From positions 1-64,000 of the forward strand of contig JADANN010000029.1 in the NCBI GenBank assembly GCA_018806985.1: 64,000 bases of DNA, in the 5' to 3' direction. Below are positions 44,271 through 55,723 of the stretch, one piece after another. The notes under the pieces were generated by a model. It worked only from the letters and a program-made list of their open reading frames with translations, searched no databases and was not told where the DNA came from. Each line of letters begins with the position of its first letter. Position 1 is the stretch's first letter. A program made the position numbers and the translations under genes. This DNA is from Angiostrongylus vasorum. Lineage: Eukaryota; Nematoda; Chromadorea; Rhabditida; Metastrongylidae.

Positions 44271-44726
44271 GTATTCCAGGGAATTCAAAACAGTGTGCAC
44301 TAATTGATGGTCAGTCGTGACCCTATTTCTTCTCTCATCTCACGGTCCACCTACCCATGATTTTTCTTTGTTGAACCATAATTGTACAATTTCCGACTTC
44401 TGACATAATGGCATATATGGCTGCATTTCTAATTTCCATGATCTTTGGATGTAGGTCCAAATATAGGGATTTGTGTGTGAAGACATGCTCCGACTTTATC
44501 ATCTTGCTACCCGACCGACGGTAGTTATTGATCTCTCAAACTGGTTGCATTACACTCAAGCAGCCATGGTTAGAGAAAATTGCTCGGCTTTTCTAGGTGC
44601 ACACTAAGGCAGTAAGAATCGTGGAATAGAATAGATGGAGATGGAGTGGATTTAAGTTTGGTGGCATTAATCAGTGCCTCTTGAATTAATAAGCTAATAC
44701 GAGGTTCATAGATGATCTATCTATTC

Positions 44727-44842
44727 GGCCTCTGTTTCGACGTCTTCGTTTTTATCAGAGCCGATGATCCGAGTCGATCGCTCACAGTTGTTCATCTTCG
44801 GATAATCGGCTCCAATGGAGAAAAGGCATCGAAACGTTGGCC
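44727..44842. ncRNA. Head-to-head hammerhead-like pair (B-prime copy)
   Basis: Minus 44,763-44,727 keeps CTGATAA and GAAAC. Plus 44,808-44,842 reads GGCT-CCAATGG...GAAAC-GTT-GGCC. More decayed than the 24.8/51.7 kb copies. Confidence 0.45.
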
Positions 44843-45029
44843 GAATAAATCTATTTAACAACCATCTGCTAGCTTGCCAATCGAAAAAGCCACTATTTGG
44901 TTAAACTACCGGGCAGGGAACATTGTCGAAATGTTTGCTACAAATCGTCAATTGCAGAGAATGGGATCTTTGGTCTCATACCACCCCCTTTTGATCTTCT
45001 TTCGATTATCCATCGAATGAATATGCTTT

Positions 45030-45200
45030 CTGCGGTAGAATTTGCAAAACTCCGGACAGCAGGTGTCTCCGGTGAGGAACGAACGCTCTGTTACCCTTTC
45101 CGGGGACTAACGCGTTCACACCACACCATGCGAGTCCTTCGTTTCGCCTGCGTCTCAGCTAGTTCTAACCATCACTGCCATCAGCATTAGTTGCGATTAA
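45030..45200 (-). repeat. SINE-like family S4 (B-prime copy)
   Basis: TTTGCAAAACTCCGGACAGC, GGTGAGGAACGAACGC and ACTAACGCGTTCACACCACA, S4 in reverse sense. Confidence 0.7.
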
Positions 45201-45440
45201 AAAGAGTACGCAGTAAATAAGAAGGTTAAGTGCCCATACGGTTGTTTGGTCCGGATCGCAATGGACATTATGGAGTCCACAAAGAGAGCAGTGGTATAAA
45301 ACCATCATGGTTGTAACTCCCAAGAGCGATTTTCTATTATCGTCGGCATTGATCAATAGTTCACTGCGTTCTTAATCACCACGTAAAATCGTTATTGGTT
45401 ACTGCAGCACGATTTACACCAGTATAAGGAAAAAAACTAC

Positions 45441-46963
45441 TGGAAGCAACTCAAAAACGATCAAGCCTAGAGAAATGGCGTCGGATCCTTGCGATTATAA
45501 TGTTCCACTATCCGCCCTAATGAGCTAGGACGAGACTGTCATTGCGCCGTACCACGATATGATTGGTACTGAAAAGTTCTATATGAATCTTTTAAGCTCC
45601 GAAACCGAGCCTCGAACGCCGAAGTCGCAGCTTGTAAAAAAACCTCACGATTTTGCCCTCTGGTTTTCAAATAGCCGCAGCAACCATGACGAGAAACACA
45701 GATATAGGACCCAACAATAACATCTATTTTTTTAGAGCTTGGAGCCACAAATTATAAGTGCAACGAAAATCGCGCACTAGAAGAGATATTGAATGCTATC
45801 GTTCTACCCAAGAAGGGTGACCGAAGGAATCTTCGTAACTGCTATCCAATGTGCCTGTTGAGTTCACTTTACAAGCTGTTCACGAACATTATCCTTTTGT
45901 GCATATTAAAGACCTTTAATGGAGCACAACTAGTTGACCAACCAAGACTCCGACAGGGATTCTACTATTTGGATCACATCCAGCCATGTCGAGGTCATAG
46001 ATGCATGGCAAGAATGCTGTATTCTTCTTGTCCTAGCATTTATCAACTACGAAAAAAAGAATCAAAAACGGCAAAACGGTTTGCATTCCTACTAGCGCTC
46101 GTCGACCAGAGAGCGTACCCATCCTATGTCCGAATACTAGCAACTTTCATCGGACACGCGTCACAAAAACACAACTTTTCCATCGACACCTAACAATTCC
46201 TTCAGAGAAAGCTGTTTGATAAGAAGGTATTACCACAGCTGTTTACAGCCGCACTGTTGTGGACAATGAAGACTGAAACGAGAAGTTAGTAAGAATTGAC
46301 GAAAATTGCTCTCAAATGTTCGTTCCGTGGACGCTATCGTCTTTTCGAGTAGTGTCATTGAAGCAGAGACGATGTTCATTATACTCAAAGAAATATGGAA
46401 AAAAATGATTCGACCACACTTAAATAGCGCGAAGACTTAGTTAATGGAGAACCCATGGTGCGAAGGGGAACAAATCAAAATGTATAGTTCCTTGATCGCA
46501 CACTCAAACGCGTTCCTTCGACGTTCTGTGAAAATGGCGTACAATACAAACGAGGAATTAAACCGACGAAAGAGAGCAGCAAAAGCCGCATTCGAGCCTC
46601 TGAAGTTCACAGACCAATTAAAGGACAAAAAGCTCTGCCCCACCTTTTCAACTCAGCAGACCTCCCAGGGCTCTGTTGCGGAACGGAACGTGCGCGGATA
46701 TTTCAACCATGCACAGAATGGAGCGCACTATGTAGAAGCGGTGGGACGTTAAGTTCTGAAGTGTAACCGACGCCAAATCTAGCCGAATCTCAGATCTTTG
46801 AAACCGTGCTCGAGACCCAAGGTATCACATATCGATGGCAAAACTAGATTGGCAGGTCATATTATGGGAAGTACACATGACAGATGAAAGGAAGAAAAGA
46901 CTGCAGAGTGGATTCTAGGAGAATGCAAGCGTGAATCCTCTTGGACGATCACCCATGCTATAT
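45441..46963 (+). mobile_element. RTE-class relic (B-prime copy)
   Basis: IVLPKKGDRRNLRNCYPMCL, LSSLYKLFTNIILLCILKTF and RLRQGFYYLDHIQ are the RT N-terminal blocks. LALVDQRAYPSYVRILATF follows, then MENPWCEGEQIKMYSS and EELNRRKRAAKAAFEPLKFT from the region after motif C. The catalytic FADD section is missing or unreadable. The best single frame is 45,789-46,193. It differs by several percent from 52,429-53,999. Confidence 0.75.
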
Positions 46964-47375
46964 GTAGGCATGCTCGTTAGTTACATCAACCATCTGCTTC
47001 CATAGATGAAAACAATTTAAGGTGAAACAGACTTCTCGTTGAACAATTGTGGCCTACGACAATGACTCCATTCGAGTTGCGCATCCAAGAAGTACACCAT
47101 ACGTGAATAGAAACTAAATCTTTAGCGAATAATTCTCATTACTACTTCTACTATTAGTAGACTCATACAAACCCTTAACTAGCGAAGTCATACCGTTTAG
47201 AGCAGCTAATCGCCGTGGTTTCTGGAAGGAGTTGTAAGTACCGCGGGTTATGCCGGAAATCATTGATTATACGTCCTCGATCATCTTGCTTAAAAGTAAG
47301 TAAATCACATCTCTTTTTTATATCTGAAACTGAAATGGAGCTGTAAGGCATCATGAAACTTCCACATCGCCCTTA

Positions 47376-47451
47376 ATGCGAATTGATGTCAAAAAAGCAT
47401 ATCTTAAGTGCGCTGCTTCTGTTCTGTTATTATTACCATTAATATTATTAA

Positions 47452-47506
<55 letters not shown>

Positions 47507-47714
47507 AACAATAGCGAATAGAAGGGACAAAAATTGTTACTATCACTCTTGGCTTATCCCCCTGCTCTCATGCTTAATTGCTAATCTGAGTAAGATTAAT
47601 TGTTCATTTCATTTGAACCGCAAGCGGTGGTTTCATTCTTCAAAAGAAAACGGTGAACTGAACTCGATTGGCATATTTCTGGTTTGCTCAATACACTTGA
47701 TAGTTGATACTTGA
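47376..47714 (+). pseudogene. Unit B-prime upstream exons with microsatellite expansion
   Basis: Begins MRIDVKKAYLKCAASVLLLL, where unit B has KCAASVLLFLLAPTSLGSIC. The APTSLGSICLQ part has been replaced by an ATT-type repeat encoding poly-Leu. It then continues to SKINCSFHLNRKRWFHSSKE, open and in frame. The long ORF is thus partly an artefact of the repeat. The S3 insertion starts at its end. Confidence 0.5.
47436..47504 (+). repeat. ATT/TTA trinucleotide microsatellite
   Basis: An imperfect start, then about 17 uninterrupted ATT units (47,453-47,504). Not present in the paralogous positions 22.19 and 54.46 kb. Confidence 0.95.
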
Positions 47715-48080
47715 ACGACCCGTCCTCATTGGTTGTACGGACCTAATCTCCATTTTTTGGAGATTTGCTGGTTAAGCCATTATGGTTCCCTGAAATCCCG
47801 AGGTGAGCCTGGCCAAAGTCGCCCTGGGTCATCACCACCACAGGCAGTCGCAGCACTTGTGGATCAGAGGAAGATTTGCTACCATGCGACTGCTTCGATA
47901 CCAGGACGGTGGTGGATCCTGGTATTGGTTTACTCTTAGCAAGGCTTCCTGATGGAAACGCCGGGCTCCTTCTCAGCTTGGGCGACCCTGCCAGGGGATG
48001 AATCCCCCCACTGTACATCGCAGTCCGACACCCAGGAACACCTCCCAGCCACGATGAGGCGGTAAACCGTTGGGAGGTTG
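47700..48080 (-). repeat. Repeat family S3
   Basis: Tail GATAGTTGATACTTGAACG on the left, head ACGATGAGGCGGTAAACCG on the right; a perfect 9-bp hairpin ATACCAGGA...TCCTGGTAT at 47,898-47,925. Same insertion site as the 21,605/54,674 copy. Confidence 0.85.
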
Positions 48081-48318
48081 GTCAATATACTGAGCTTTTA
48101 TTATAACCTAAAGCTATCCACCGAATAAAAATTAAGGCTATATGATGATTTTTAGGAACGTGCAATAAAAACATATTTTGGAATCATTTAACTCAGTGCA
48201 TGTCCTTAATTGATGTCAACACTCTTTCGAAACACAATCTATCGCTTATGCGTACTCCAAAACACGGTCAACTATCGTACAGACAGGACCCATTAAATTA
48301 CGAAGACTTTAGAGATGT
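48081..48318 (+). other. End of B-prime homology, unit B promoter-side sequence
   Basis: Matches 55,065-55,304 (upstream of the unit B gene) up to GACTTTAGAGATG at 48,306-48,318. There homology stops at the start codon and an S4 copy begins, so the B-prime coding exons are absent. Confidence 0.7.
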
Positions 48319-48535
48319 AACTACAACGGTGCTGAGATATTTTGAGACAGGCGAAACGAAGGACCCGAATGGTGTGGTGGTGAACGCGTTACTCCCCGGA
48401 AAGGACAATAGTGCGTTCGTTCCCCACTGCAGACACCTGCGGTCCGGAGTTTTACAAATATCTCAGCATCATTGTGGTTGTTTCACAAATAATACCCTGC
48501 CAAGAAAGCTAGGAAAAGGCAGTAAATAAAAAAAA
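48319..48535 (+). repeat. SINE-like family S4
   Basis: GAGACAGGCGAAACGAAGGA, GGTGTGGTGGTGAACGCGTT, GTTCGTTCCCCACTGC, TTTTACAAATATCTCAGCA and tail GGCAGTAAATAAAAAAAAAG. A clean single unit; its 5' end coincides with loss of the B-prime gene. Confidence 0.8.
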
Positions 48536-48537
48536 AG

Positions 48538-48735
48538 TATCCCTGGAGTCTAGAGATGGCTGGGCTGGAGCGTTCCCAATTAAATTGCAGAGAGTGATTT
48601 TTTTCCCAGACAAGTCCTCTACCAATTTCCCGACCCCCGGAGGGATGAGAGGCTTGGTTGGCCCAGAGCGGAATCGAACTAGCACCACGCTTGTGATGAC
48701 GGACATCACTATCACTGAGCTATCCGTCTCCTCGA
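48538..48735 (-). repeat. SINE-like family S2, partial
   Basis: TTTCCCGACCCCCGGAGGG, GAATCGAACTAGCACCACG (B-box side) and CACTATCACTGAGCTATCCG (A-box side). 3' part missing. Confidence 0.75.
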
Positions 48736-48944
48736 AGTCCGATAATAGACGACATGTAAAAGGCAATCCAATCTTTTGTAGACACAGACCACTTATCTCA
48801 TTTGAACATCCTTAGAGCGAGATTGGAGTTAGTTTGATTCAAGGAGTTGCACCTACAAATGTTTATTGGTTGCACACACTACGAACACCAATAGCCAGTC
48901 GAGATGGCATTTGCGTTATGCGTTAGCCTCTTCATCCTCATACT

Positions 48945-49110
48945 AATTAGACCTTTCCAGTTATTGACATGGAGTGCTTGCTGGCACCTCCTATGACAAA
49001 GTTGCCAAAAATTGTGTCTGATAAGAGTGTTCGCCCTGAAAATGTGAAACAAATAACTTGCTTTATCCCTAGCATACAGTTCATATTAACCTCGGTATCG
49101 GTTAATAATT
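48945..49110. repeat. Dispersed repeat family S5, independent copy
   Basis: GACCTTTCCAGTTATTGACA, GTTCGCCCTGAAAATGTG and TATTAACCTCGGTATCGG. Differs from the 13.6/62.9 kb pair by several substitutions. Confidence 0.7.
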
Positions 49111-49163
49111 CTCTGTTTTCCCGATGGGCACACAAGAGTTCTTATTATACTACCTATTTATAG

Positions 49164-49530
49164 TAGCTGACGCTTCAGCGAACTGCACTTGCTTCAGAGC
49201 CTGCAAAGGTTAAGCTGACAGCAATTCTGCTAGCCATATACCTCGAAAACTTGAACGGAAACACGTACAGTTTTCTATAACTCTTCTACTGAGTCTTCGA
49301 TGTGAAGATCAACAGGACAGAGTTCATGCCGACTGGAAATAAGTCGCTGCGACGAACGCCAATATGAGTCACTGTGCGAGATCACGCGGAATAACAAGGC
49401 ATTCTTCCCTGTGATTCATTTGTGGATTGTTGGTGTTTGCCCAACGTTTCTGAGTATATGAAGACCGGAAAACGATGTAACGCCTTTGTCCTAAGATTCC
49501 CGGGAAAAAGCGAGTAGTCAACGAATCCTC
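49164..49530 (-). mobile_element. PLE 3' relic
   Basis: Text TNNPQMNHREECLVIPRDLA (about 49,440-49,372) matches the GIY-YIG C-terminal tail. A decayed hammerhead-like motif follows at 49,202-49,164 (GGCT-CTGAAGC...GAAGC-GTC-AGCT). Confidence 0.6.
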
Positions 49531-49737
49531 TAAAGGCAGCCCATTACACACTCTTACAAAATCACATCTATGAACGACGGTCGGAAGAAATGAAGTACAA
49601 AATTCAAAAAAAAACCTACTGCCAGTATGAAGAAGGAATTTACAACCCCGATATTAATCTCCGAACAACCCTATATTGGTGATTGTAGAAATTTCATTTT
49701 ATGCTAAAACAAAACTATTGGATAAAAAAAAATAAAG

Positions 49738-50010
49738 GAAAAAATCTTCCGACGTAGATCCCTGAGGGATGCGCCGTGCTTTCGACTCCATTGAGCATCG
49801 ATGGAGCTGAATGATTGCATATCTGGCCTTGACAATGACTCGCGGTGCCCTACCGATGTATCGAGCCAGTGCTGCTATCTTCCCAGACAAGTCTAGTATC
49901 AATTTACTAACGTCTAACGGATGGAAGGATTGGTGTGCCATGGGCGCAGGAATCGATTCCACGTGTGTTTTGCAGGGTGCCTCCGACACAGCGCCACACT
50001 AGCCCTTGTT
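49738..50010 (-). repeat. SINE-like family S1
   Basis: GACTCGCGGTGCCCTACCGA, GCCAGTGCTGCTATCTTCCC and ATCGATTCCACGTGTGTTTT, i.e. S1 in reverse sense with the B-box-like element readable. The A-box side is degraded (CTCCGACACAGCGCCACAC). Confidence 0.75.
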
Positions 50011-50014
50011 GTCG

Positions 50015-50689
50015 TTGAGGTTGAATATTACTCGATAATGCCCTTATATTGAGAACGAATATTGTTCGCCTGCATATTAACTTCAACACGTTAGTACCAA
50101 GCATATTTTCCGTTTATGTGAAAGTTTCATAAAAATATGAACTACAGCCGAGGGAAACGGTAATTTGTGGCAGGCTTTATGTTTACACTGACAGAACACG
50201 TTCAATGAAAACGTTTTGTTGAACAATGAAGCAGATCTTCAGTCATTGAACTACTCAAAACTATTCCATGAAGATTTCAGACCGCGAAATGGAAGTTTCA
50301 GTTATCTTATAAAACGAAAATTCTCAAGAGAGAGGTATAAATTGGAAGCAAGAATGTAATTGCTAGTGAGAGGTGAAGTAGTGACTCTAATAGGACGAGA
50401 AGAGGAATCAACACTCAGGATTTTCTATAAGGGACAGAGAGTGGCGATTACAACCATTGCGGATTTGGAATAAGCTGACAACTGGCTTTATTACGGATGC
50501 ATTTCAGAGATAATTAAGTTGCTTCCTCTTCCTTTTGGCTGTTCGACGTTGTTCTTTGCATTCAATCTACAGAGACTTACTAAATCGACATGACTTCAGT
50601 TCTCCACAGAGTTGCTCATTTTACACTACTCGAGCAGCTCGATATCAACAGCACCACAGGTCGCACAACAAGTCCACAAGGCCCCTTTT
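50015..50689. other. Sequence between right-arm inner and outer portions, no gene recognised
   Basis: Not found elsewhere in the window. Ends exactly at the junction where near-identity to the left arm resumes. Confidence 0.5.
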
Positions 50690-50852
50690 TACACGTACCC
50701 CTTTTAAGACCATAGCTGCTACCTACTGCCGTCTGTTTTTGACCACTTTGAACCTTCACAGGTCCATATCCGTCATATGACCTTTACTAACGACTTCTTA
50801 TTGCACCAATTTTGTAGTTTTCTAAAATTGTTCATTTCGCCATATGAGGCAG

Positions 50853-51248
50853 GTAATCCTCCCAGTGGTTTACTGCCTCATCGTGGTTGGGAGGTGTTGC
50901 AGGGGTGTCCGGCTACGATTTAAAGCGAGGCGATTCACTCTTCCTATCTCGAAAGGGTCTCCCGAGGTGAAAAGGAGGCTGGCGTTTCCATCAGGAAGCC
51001 TAGCTAAGAGTAAACCTATCATGATCCACCACCGTCATGGTATCAAAGTTGCATGGTGGTAAATCTCCCTCTGATCCACAATGGCTGCGACTGCCTGTGG
51101 TGGTGAAGACCTGGGGGCAGACTTTGGCCAGGCTAACCTGGGGGATTCCAGGGAACCACAATGGTTTAAGCAGCAAATTTCCGAAAAATGGTGATTTTGC
51201 TGAGGCCGGCAAAACCAGTGATAACGGACCGTTCAAGAATGAAGTAAG
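50853..51248 (+). repeat. Repeat family S3
   Basis: Mirror of 25,415-25,810; same hairpin variant (ATGATCC...GTCAT). Confidence 0.8.
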
Positions 51249-51714
51249 TGAGGCAGGTGTTCCAGAGAATTCAAAACATTGTGCACTAATTAATAACCAG
51301 TCGTGATGCCATTTCTTCTCTCATCTCACAGTCCACCTAGTCATGATTTTTCTTTGTTGAACCGTATTTGTGCAATTTCCGACTTCCGACATAATGGCAT
51401 ATATGGCTGCGTTTCTAATTTCCATGATCTTTGGATGTAGGTCCAAATATAGGGATTTGTGTGTGAAGACATGCTCCGACTTTATCATCTTGCTACCCGA
51501 CCGACGGCAGTTATTGATCTTTCAAACTGGTTGCATTACACTCTAGCAGCCGTGGTTAGAGAAAAATTGCTCGGCTTTTCTAGGTGCACACTAAGGCAGT
51601 AAGAATCGTGGAATAGAATAGATGGAGATGAAGTGGATTTAAGCTCGGTGGCGTTAATCAGTGCCTTTTTGGATTAATAAGCTAACGCGAGATTCATAGA
51701 TGATCTATCTATTC

Positions 51715-51832
51715 GGCCTCTGTTTCGACGTCTTCGTTTTTTATCAGAGCCGATGATCCGAGCCGATGGCTCACACTTGTTCATCTTCGGATAATCGGCT
51801 CTAATGAAGAAAAAAACATCGAAACGTTGGCC
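51715..51832. ncRNA. Head-to-head hammerhead-like pair (right arm)
   Basis: Minus 51,751-51,715 (CTGATAA, GAAAC) and plus 51,797-51,832 (CTAATGA, GAAAC-GTT-GGCC). Mirror of 24,831-24,948. Confidence 0.5.
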
Positions 51833-52021
51833 GAATAAATCTATTTATCAACCGCCTGCCAGCTTACCAATCGAAAAAAGCCACTATTTCTTTGAACTAT
51901 CGGGCAGCGAACATTATCGAAATGTTTGTTACAATTCGTCAATTGCAGAGAATGCGATTTTTGGTGTCATCCCACCCATTTTGATCTTCTTTCGATTATC
52001 TATCGAATGAATATGCTTGTT

Positions 52022-52185
52022 GCGGCAGAATTTGCAAAACTCCGGACAGCAGGTGTCTGCGGTGAGGAACGAATGCGCTACTCCTCTTTCCGGGGACTAA
52101 CGCGTTCACCACTACACCATGCGGGTCCTTCGTTTCGCTTGTCCCTCAGCTAGTTCTATCGATCACTGCCATCAACATGAATTGC
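52022..52185 (-). repeat. SINE-like family S4
   Basis: Mirror of 24,480-24,640. Confidence 0.75.
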
Positions 52186-52428
52186 GACTAAAAGGAGTCG
52201 GAAGTAAATAAAAAGGTTAAGAGCCTATACGGTTGTTTGGTCCGTATCGCAATGGACATTATGGTGCCCACAAAGAGAGCAGCATTGGAAAATCACCAGC
52301 GTTGTAACTCCCAAGACCGACTTTCTGTTATCGTCGGCATTAGACAACAGTTAACTGCGTTCCTAATTAGCACGTAAGAAATTGTCATTGTAGCACGATT
52401 TACATCAGTATAAGCAAAAAAAACTAAT

Positions 52429-53999
52429 GGAAGCAACTCAAAACCGATCAAGCCTAAAGAAATTTCGCCGGATCTTTGCGGATATAATGTCCTACTGTTG
52501 CCCTAATGAGCTAGAACGAGATTATCACAATGCCCTATCATGATATGACTGGTAACTGAAAATTTCTACATGAACCTTTCAAACTCCGAAACCGAGCCTC
52601 GAACCTCGAAGCCGCAGCTAGTAAAAAAACCTCATGGATTCCACCCTCTAATGTTCAAATAGCCATAGTAACCATGACGAGAAGCGCAGATATAGGACCC
52701 GACAATAACATCTACTTCTTAAGAGCTTGGGGCCACAAATTATAAGTGCTTCTCGCAACCATATGATATCTTATCCTCAGAAAACGAAAATTGCACACTA
52801 GAAGAGATATTGCATGCTTTCGTTCTACCCAAGAAGGGTGACCGAAGGAATCTTCGTAACTGCTATCCAATGTGCCTGTTGAGTTCGCTTTACAAGCGGT
52901 TCACGAACATAATTCTTTTGTGCATATTAAAGACCTCTAATGGAGCACAACTAGTTGACCAACCAAGACCCTGAAAGGGATTCTACTATTTGGACTACAT
53001 CTAATCATGTCGAGGTCGTAGATGCTTGGCCGGAGTGCTGTATTCTTCTTGTCCTAGCCTTTATCAACTACGAAAAAAGGAATCAAAAAACGGCAAAACG
53101 GTTGCAATCCTACTAGCGCTCGTCGACCAGAGAGCGTACCCATCCTATGTCCGAATACTAGCAACTTTTATCGGACGCCCATCACAAAAGCAACTTTTCC
53201 ATCGAAACCTAACAATTCCTTCAGAGAAAGGTGTTTGATAAGACGATACTGCCAAAGCCGCTTACTGCCGCATTGTTGTGGACAATGAAGTCACCCCACT
53301 AAAACTAGAAGAAAGTACGTATTAATGAAATTTGCTCTCAAATGTTGGTTCCATAGTTGTCATCGTCATCTTTTCGAGGACTACCAGCAAAGCAGAGACG
53401 ATGTTCAATAGCCTCAACAAAGCGGGGGTAAAAGATTGGACTGCACATAAATTGGGAGAACAACACACAGTACATGGTGTGAACGTGAACAAATCAAAAT
53501 GGGTGATTTCTTGATCTCATTAGAACCCCCTCATACGCTACCTTCGACGTTCTGTGAAAATGGAGAACAACACAAACGATGAATTAAAGAGACGAAGAGA
53601 GCAACATGGGCTTCATTCGAGCTTCTCAAGGCCATAGACCAATTAACAGACGCAAAACTCTGCCCCCCACCTTTTCAACTCAGCAGCCCTCGCAGCGCTC
53701 TGTTGTGCAACAGCGACGTGCGCTGATATTTCAACCATGCACAGAATGCAGAGCAGTGCGCAAAAGCGCTAGAACATTAACTTCTGGATACAAATGGAAC
53801 AAAATCTAGTCGAAATCCGAATCTCGAATCTTCGAGACCATCTTCGAGACCCAAGGCATCACACATCGATAGCGAAACTGGGTTGGCAGATCATGTAAGA
53901 GGTAGGACATATGACAGAAGAACGAAAGAAAAAGAGTGCAAAGTGGGGACTCAACGGAAATACAAGCGTGAATTCTTTTGGACGATCACCTAAGCTATA
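52429..53999 (+). mobile_element. RTE-class relic (right copy)
   Basis: FVLPKKGDRRNLRNCYPMC (52,820-52,880), then SYVRILATFIGRPSQKQLFH (53,145-53,205), then AETMFNSLNKAG (53,390-53,430) and C-terminal debris. Many stops; the FADD box is not readable. Shared with the left arm at near identity and with B-prime at lower identity. Confidence 0.75.
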
Positions 54000-54399
54000 G
54001 CAGGCGTGTTTGTATGTTATATCAACCATTTGCTTCCGTGTATGGAAACAATTTTAGGGTGGAACAGACTTCTCGTTGAACAATTGTGGCCTGCATCAAT
54101 GACACCGTCTGAGTTGCGTATCCAAAAAATACGCTATACGTGAACAGAAACCAAGCCTTTAAAGATGATTTCTTGTTACTCTACTATGAGTAATCTCATA
54201 CAAGCCCTTAACTAGCGAACTCATGCCGTTTAGAGGAGCTAGTCGCCGTGGTTTCTGGAAGGAGTTAGTATCGCCGGTTATGCCGGAAGTCACTGATTAT
54301 ACTCAGTTTGCTTAAAAGTAAATAAATCGCCCTTCTTTTATTATATTTAAAACCGAAATGGAGCTGTAAGGCATCTGTGAACTTCCACATTGGCCCTGA

Positions 54400-54639
54400 A
54401 CGCGAACGGATGTCAAAAAAGCAGATCTTAAGTGCGCTGCTTCTGTTCTGTTATTCCTATTAGCTCCGACTTCTCTGGGAAGCATCTGCCTACAACAATA
54501 GCGAATACAAGGAAAGAATTTGTTCCCATCACACGTGGCTTATCCCCCTGCCGTCATGCTTATTTGCTGATTTGAGTAAGTTTAATTGTTCATTTCATGT
54601 GAACCACAAGCAGTGGTTTCATTCTTCAAAAAGAAAACG
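54400..54639 (+). pseudogene. Unit B upstream exons, relic (right copy)
   Basis: Frame KADLKCAASVLLFLLAPTSL then GSICLQQ and TAG, homologous to the unit C signal-peptide segment IIIFLAPTPLGSICLQ. At 54,575-54,639 SKFNCSFHVNHKQWFHSS ends at a GTAAGC donor. No start codon is in frame upstream where B-prime has MRIDVKKA (here TRTDVKKA), so this copy seems to have lost its ATG. Confidence 0.45.
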
Positions 54640-54673
54640 GTAAGCTGATCTCCATTGACATTATTCTGGTTTG

Positions 54674-55064
54674 GTCACTACACTTGATACTTGATACTTG
54701 AACGACCCAACCTCGTTGGTTGTGCGGACCCCCTGCACAGTCTCCATTTTTCGGAAATTTGCTGGTTAAGCCATTGTGGTTTCCTGGAAACCCGAGGTCA
54801 CCCTAGCCAAAGTCTGCCCCAGGTCTTCACCACAACAAGAAGTCGCGGCCCTTGTGGATCAGAGGGAGATTTGCCACCATAATACCAGGATGGTGTTGGA
54901 TTCTGGTATTTGTTTCCTCTTAGCTAGGCTTCCTGATGGAAACACCGGACTCCTTCTCGGCTTGGGAGACCCTGCCAGGGGGATGGATCCCCCACTGTAC
55001 ATCGCAGTCCGACACCCAGGAACACCTCCCCAGCCACGATGAGGCGGTAAACCGTTGGGAGGTT
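54674..55064 (-). repeat. Repeat family S3
   Basis: Mirror of 21,605-21,995; two-unit tail CTTGATACTTGATACTTGA at 54,681-54,699. Confidence 0.85.
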
Positions 55065-55300
55065 GGTCAATATAATGAGCTTTTTGTTATGACCTAAGGC
55101 TATTCACCGAATAAATTTTAAGGCTATGTGATGATTTCAAAAACGCGTAATACAAACATATTTTTGGAATCGTCTAACTCAATGCATGTTCATTACTGAT
55201 ATCAGTAGTTTTTCGAAACACAGTCTGTCGGTTATGCCCGCTCCAAAACAGGGTCGACTATCGTGTAGACAATACCCATTAAGTTACGAAAGCTTTAGAG

Positions 55301-55672
55301 ATGATTCACAAGTCCTGTTTCATTCTAACCCTCTTTAGGCCACCATACAACGTAATGTACACCAGTTACGTTCTGTTGTTTTTGTTACTGACACTGGTAA
55401 GAACATCAGATGATGCTATTTCTGGCAGTAAGAATGACACTATACTCAATTTTGCAGGTCCTGCTGGATGCAAGAGATTATGTTTGTGGAGCTGAGCGCA
55501 GTGAATACTTTCAAGATCTCGTGAAAGATCTTCACGGAAAAAGTTCGCAACGCAAATGCACTGCCACCGTTGGTAAGAATTCTACCGTTAAACTCTACTC
55601 TATCCAAAAAGATTTCGGGTGTTCATTTACTGTTAATTTTGGTTGTGTTTTCCAGCATATGTATCTTTGTGA
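55301..55672 (+). CDS. Unit B small secreted/membrane protein gene, right copy
   Basis: Exon 1, 55,301-55,396 (32 codons, ending TSYVLLFLLLTL). Intron 55,397-55,457, 61 nt, GTAAGA...TTTTGCAG. Exon 2, 55,458-55,572: VLLDARDYVCGAERSEYFQD then LVKDLHGKSSQRKCTATV, ending at GTAAGA. A likely third exon from 55,656 after GTGTTTTCCAG adds A-Y-V-S-L and TGA, total about 75 residues. Relative to the left arm, one extra A near 55,540 changes the second half of exon 2 (KSSQRKCTATV instead of KVRNANALPPL) and the last exon. The hydrophobic segment with a short Cys-containing tail suggests a secreted or type-II membrane peptide. No homologue recognised outside the window's own family. Confidence 0.55.
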
Positions 55673-55723
55673 TCGTCCATCACGAGATTCTAATTAACCA
55701 GCTATTGATCATATAGTTCAGTT

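Noticed and set aside
47440..47504. Leucine-rich transmembrane protein from the poly-Leu ORF
   Set aside because: The Leu run is a translated ATT microsatellite; the homologous units lack it.
48600..48735. A separate promoter or enhancer at the B-box-like GAATCGAACTAGCACC
   Set aside because: It is the internal pol III-like box of a partial S2 SINE copy in reverse orientation.
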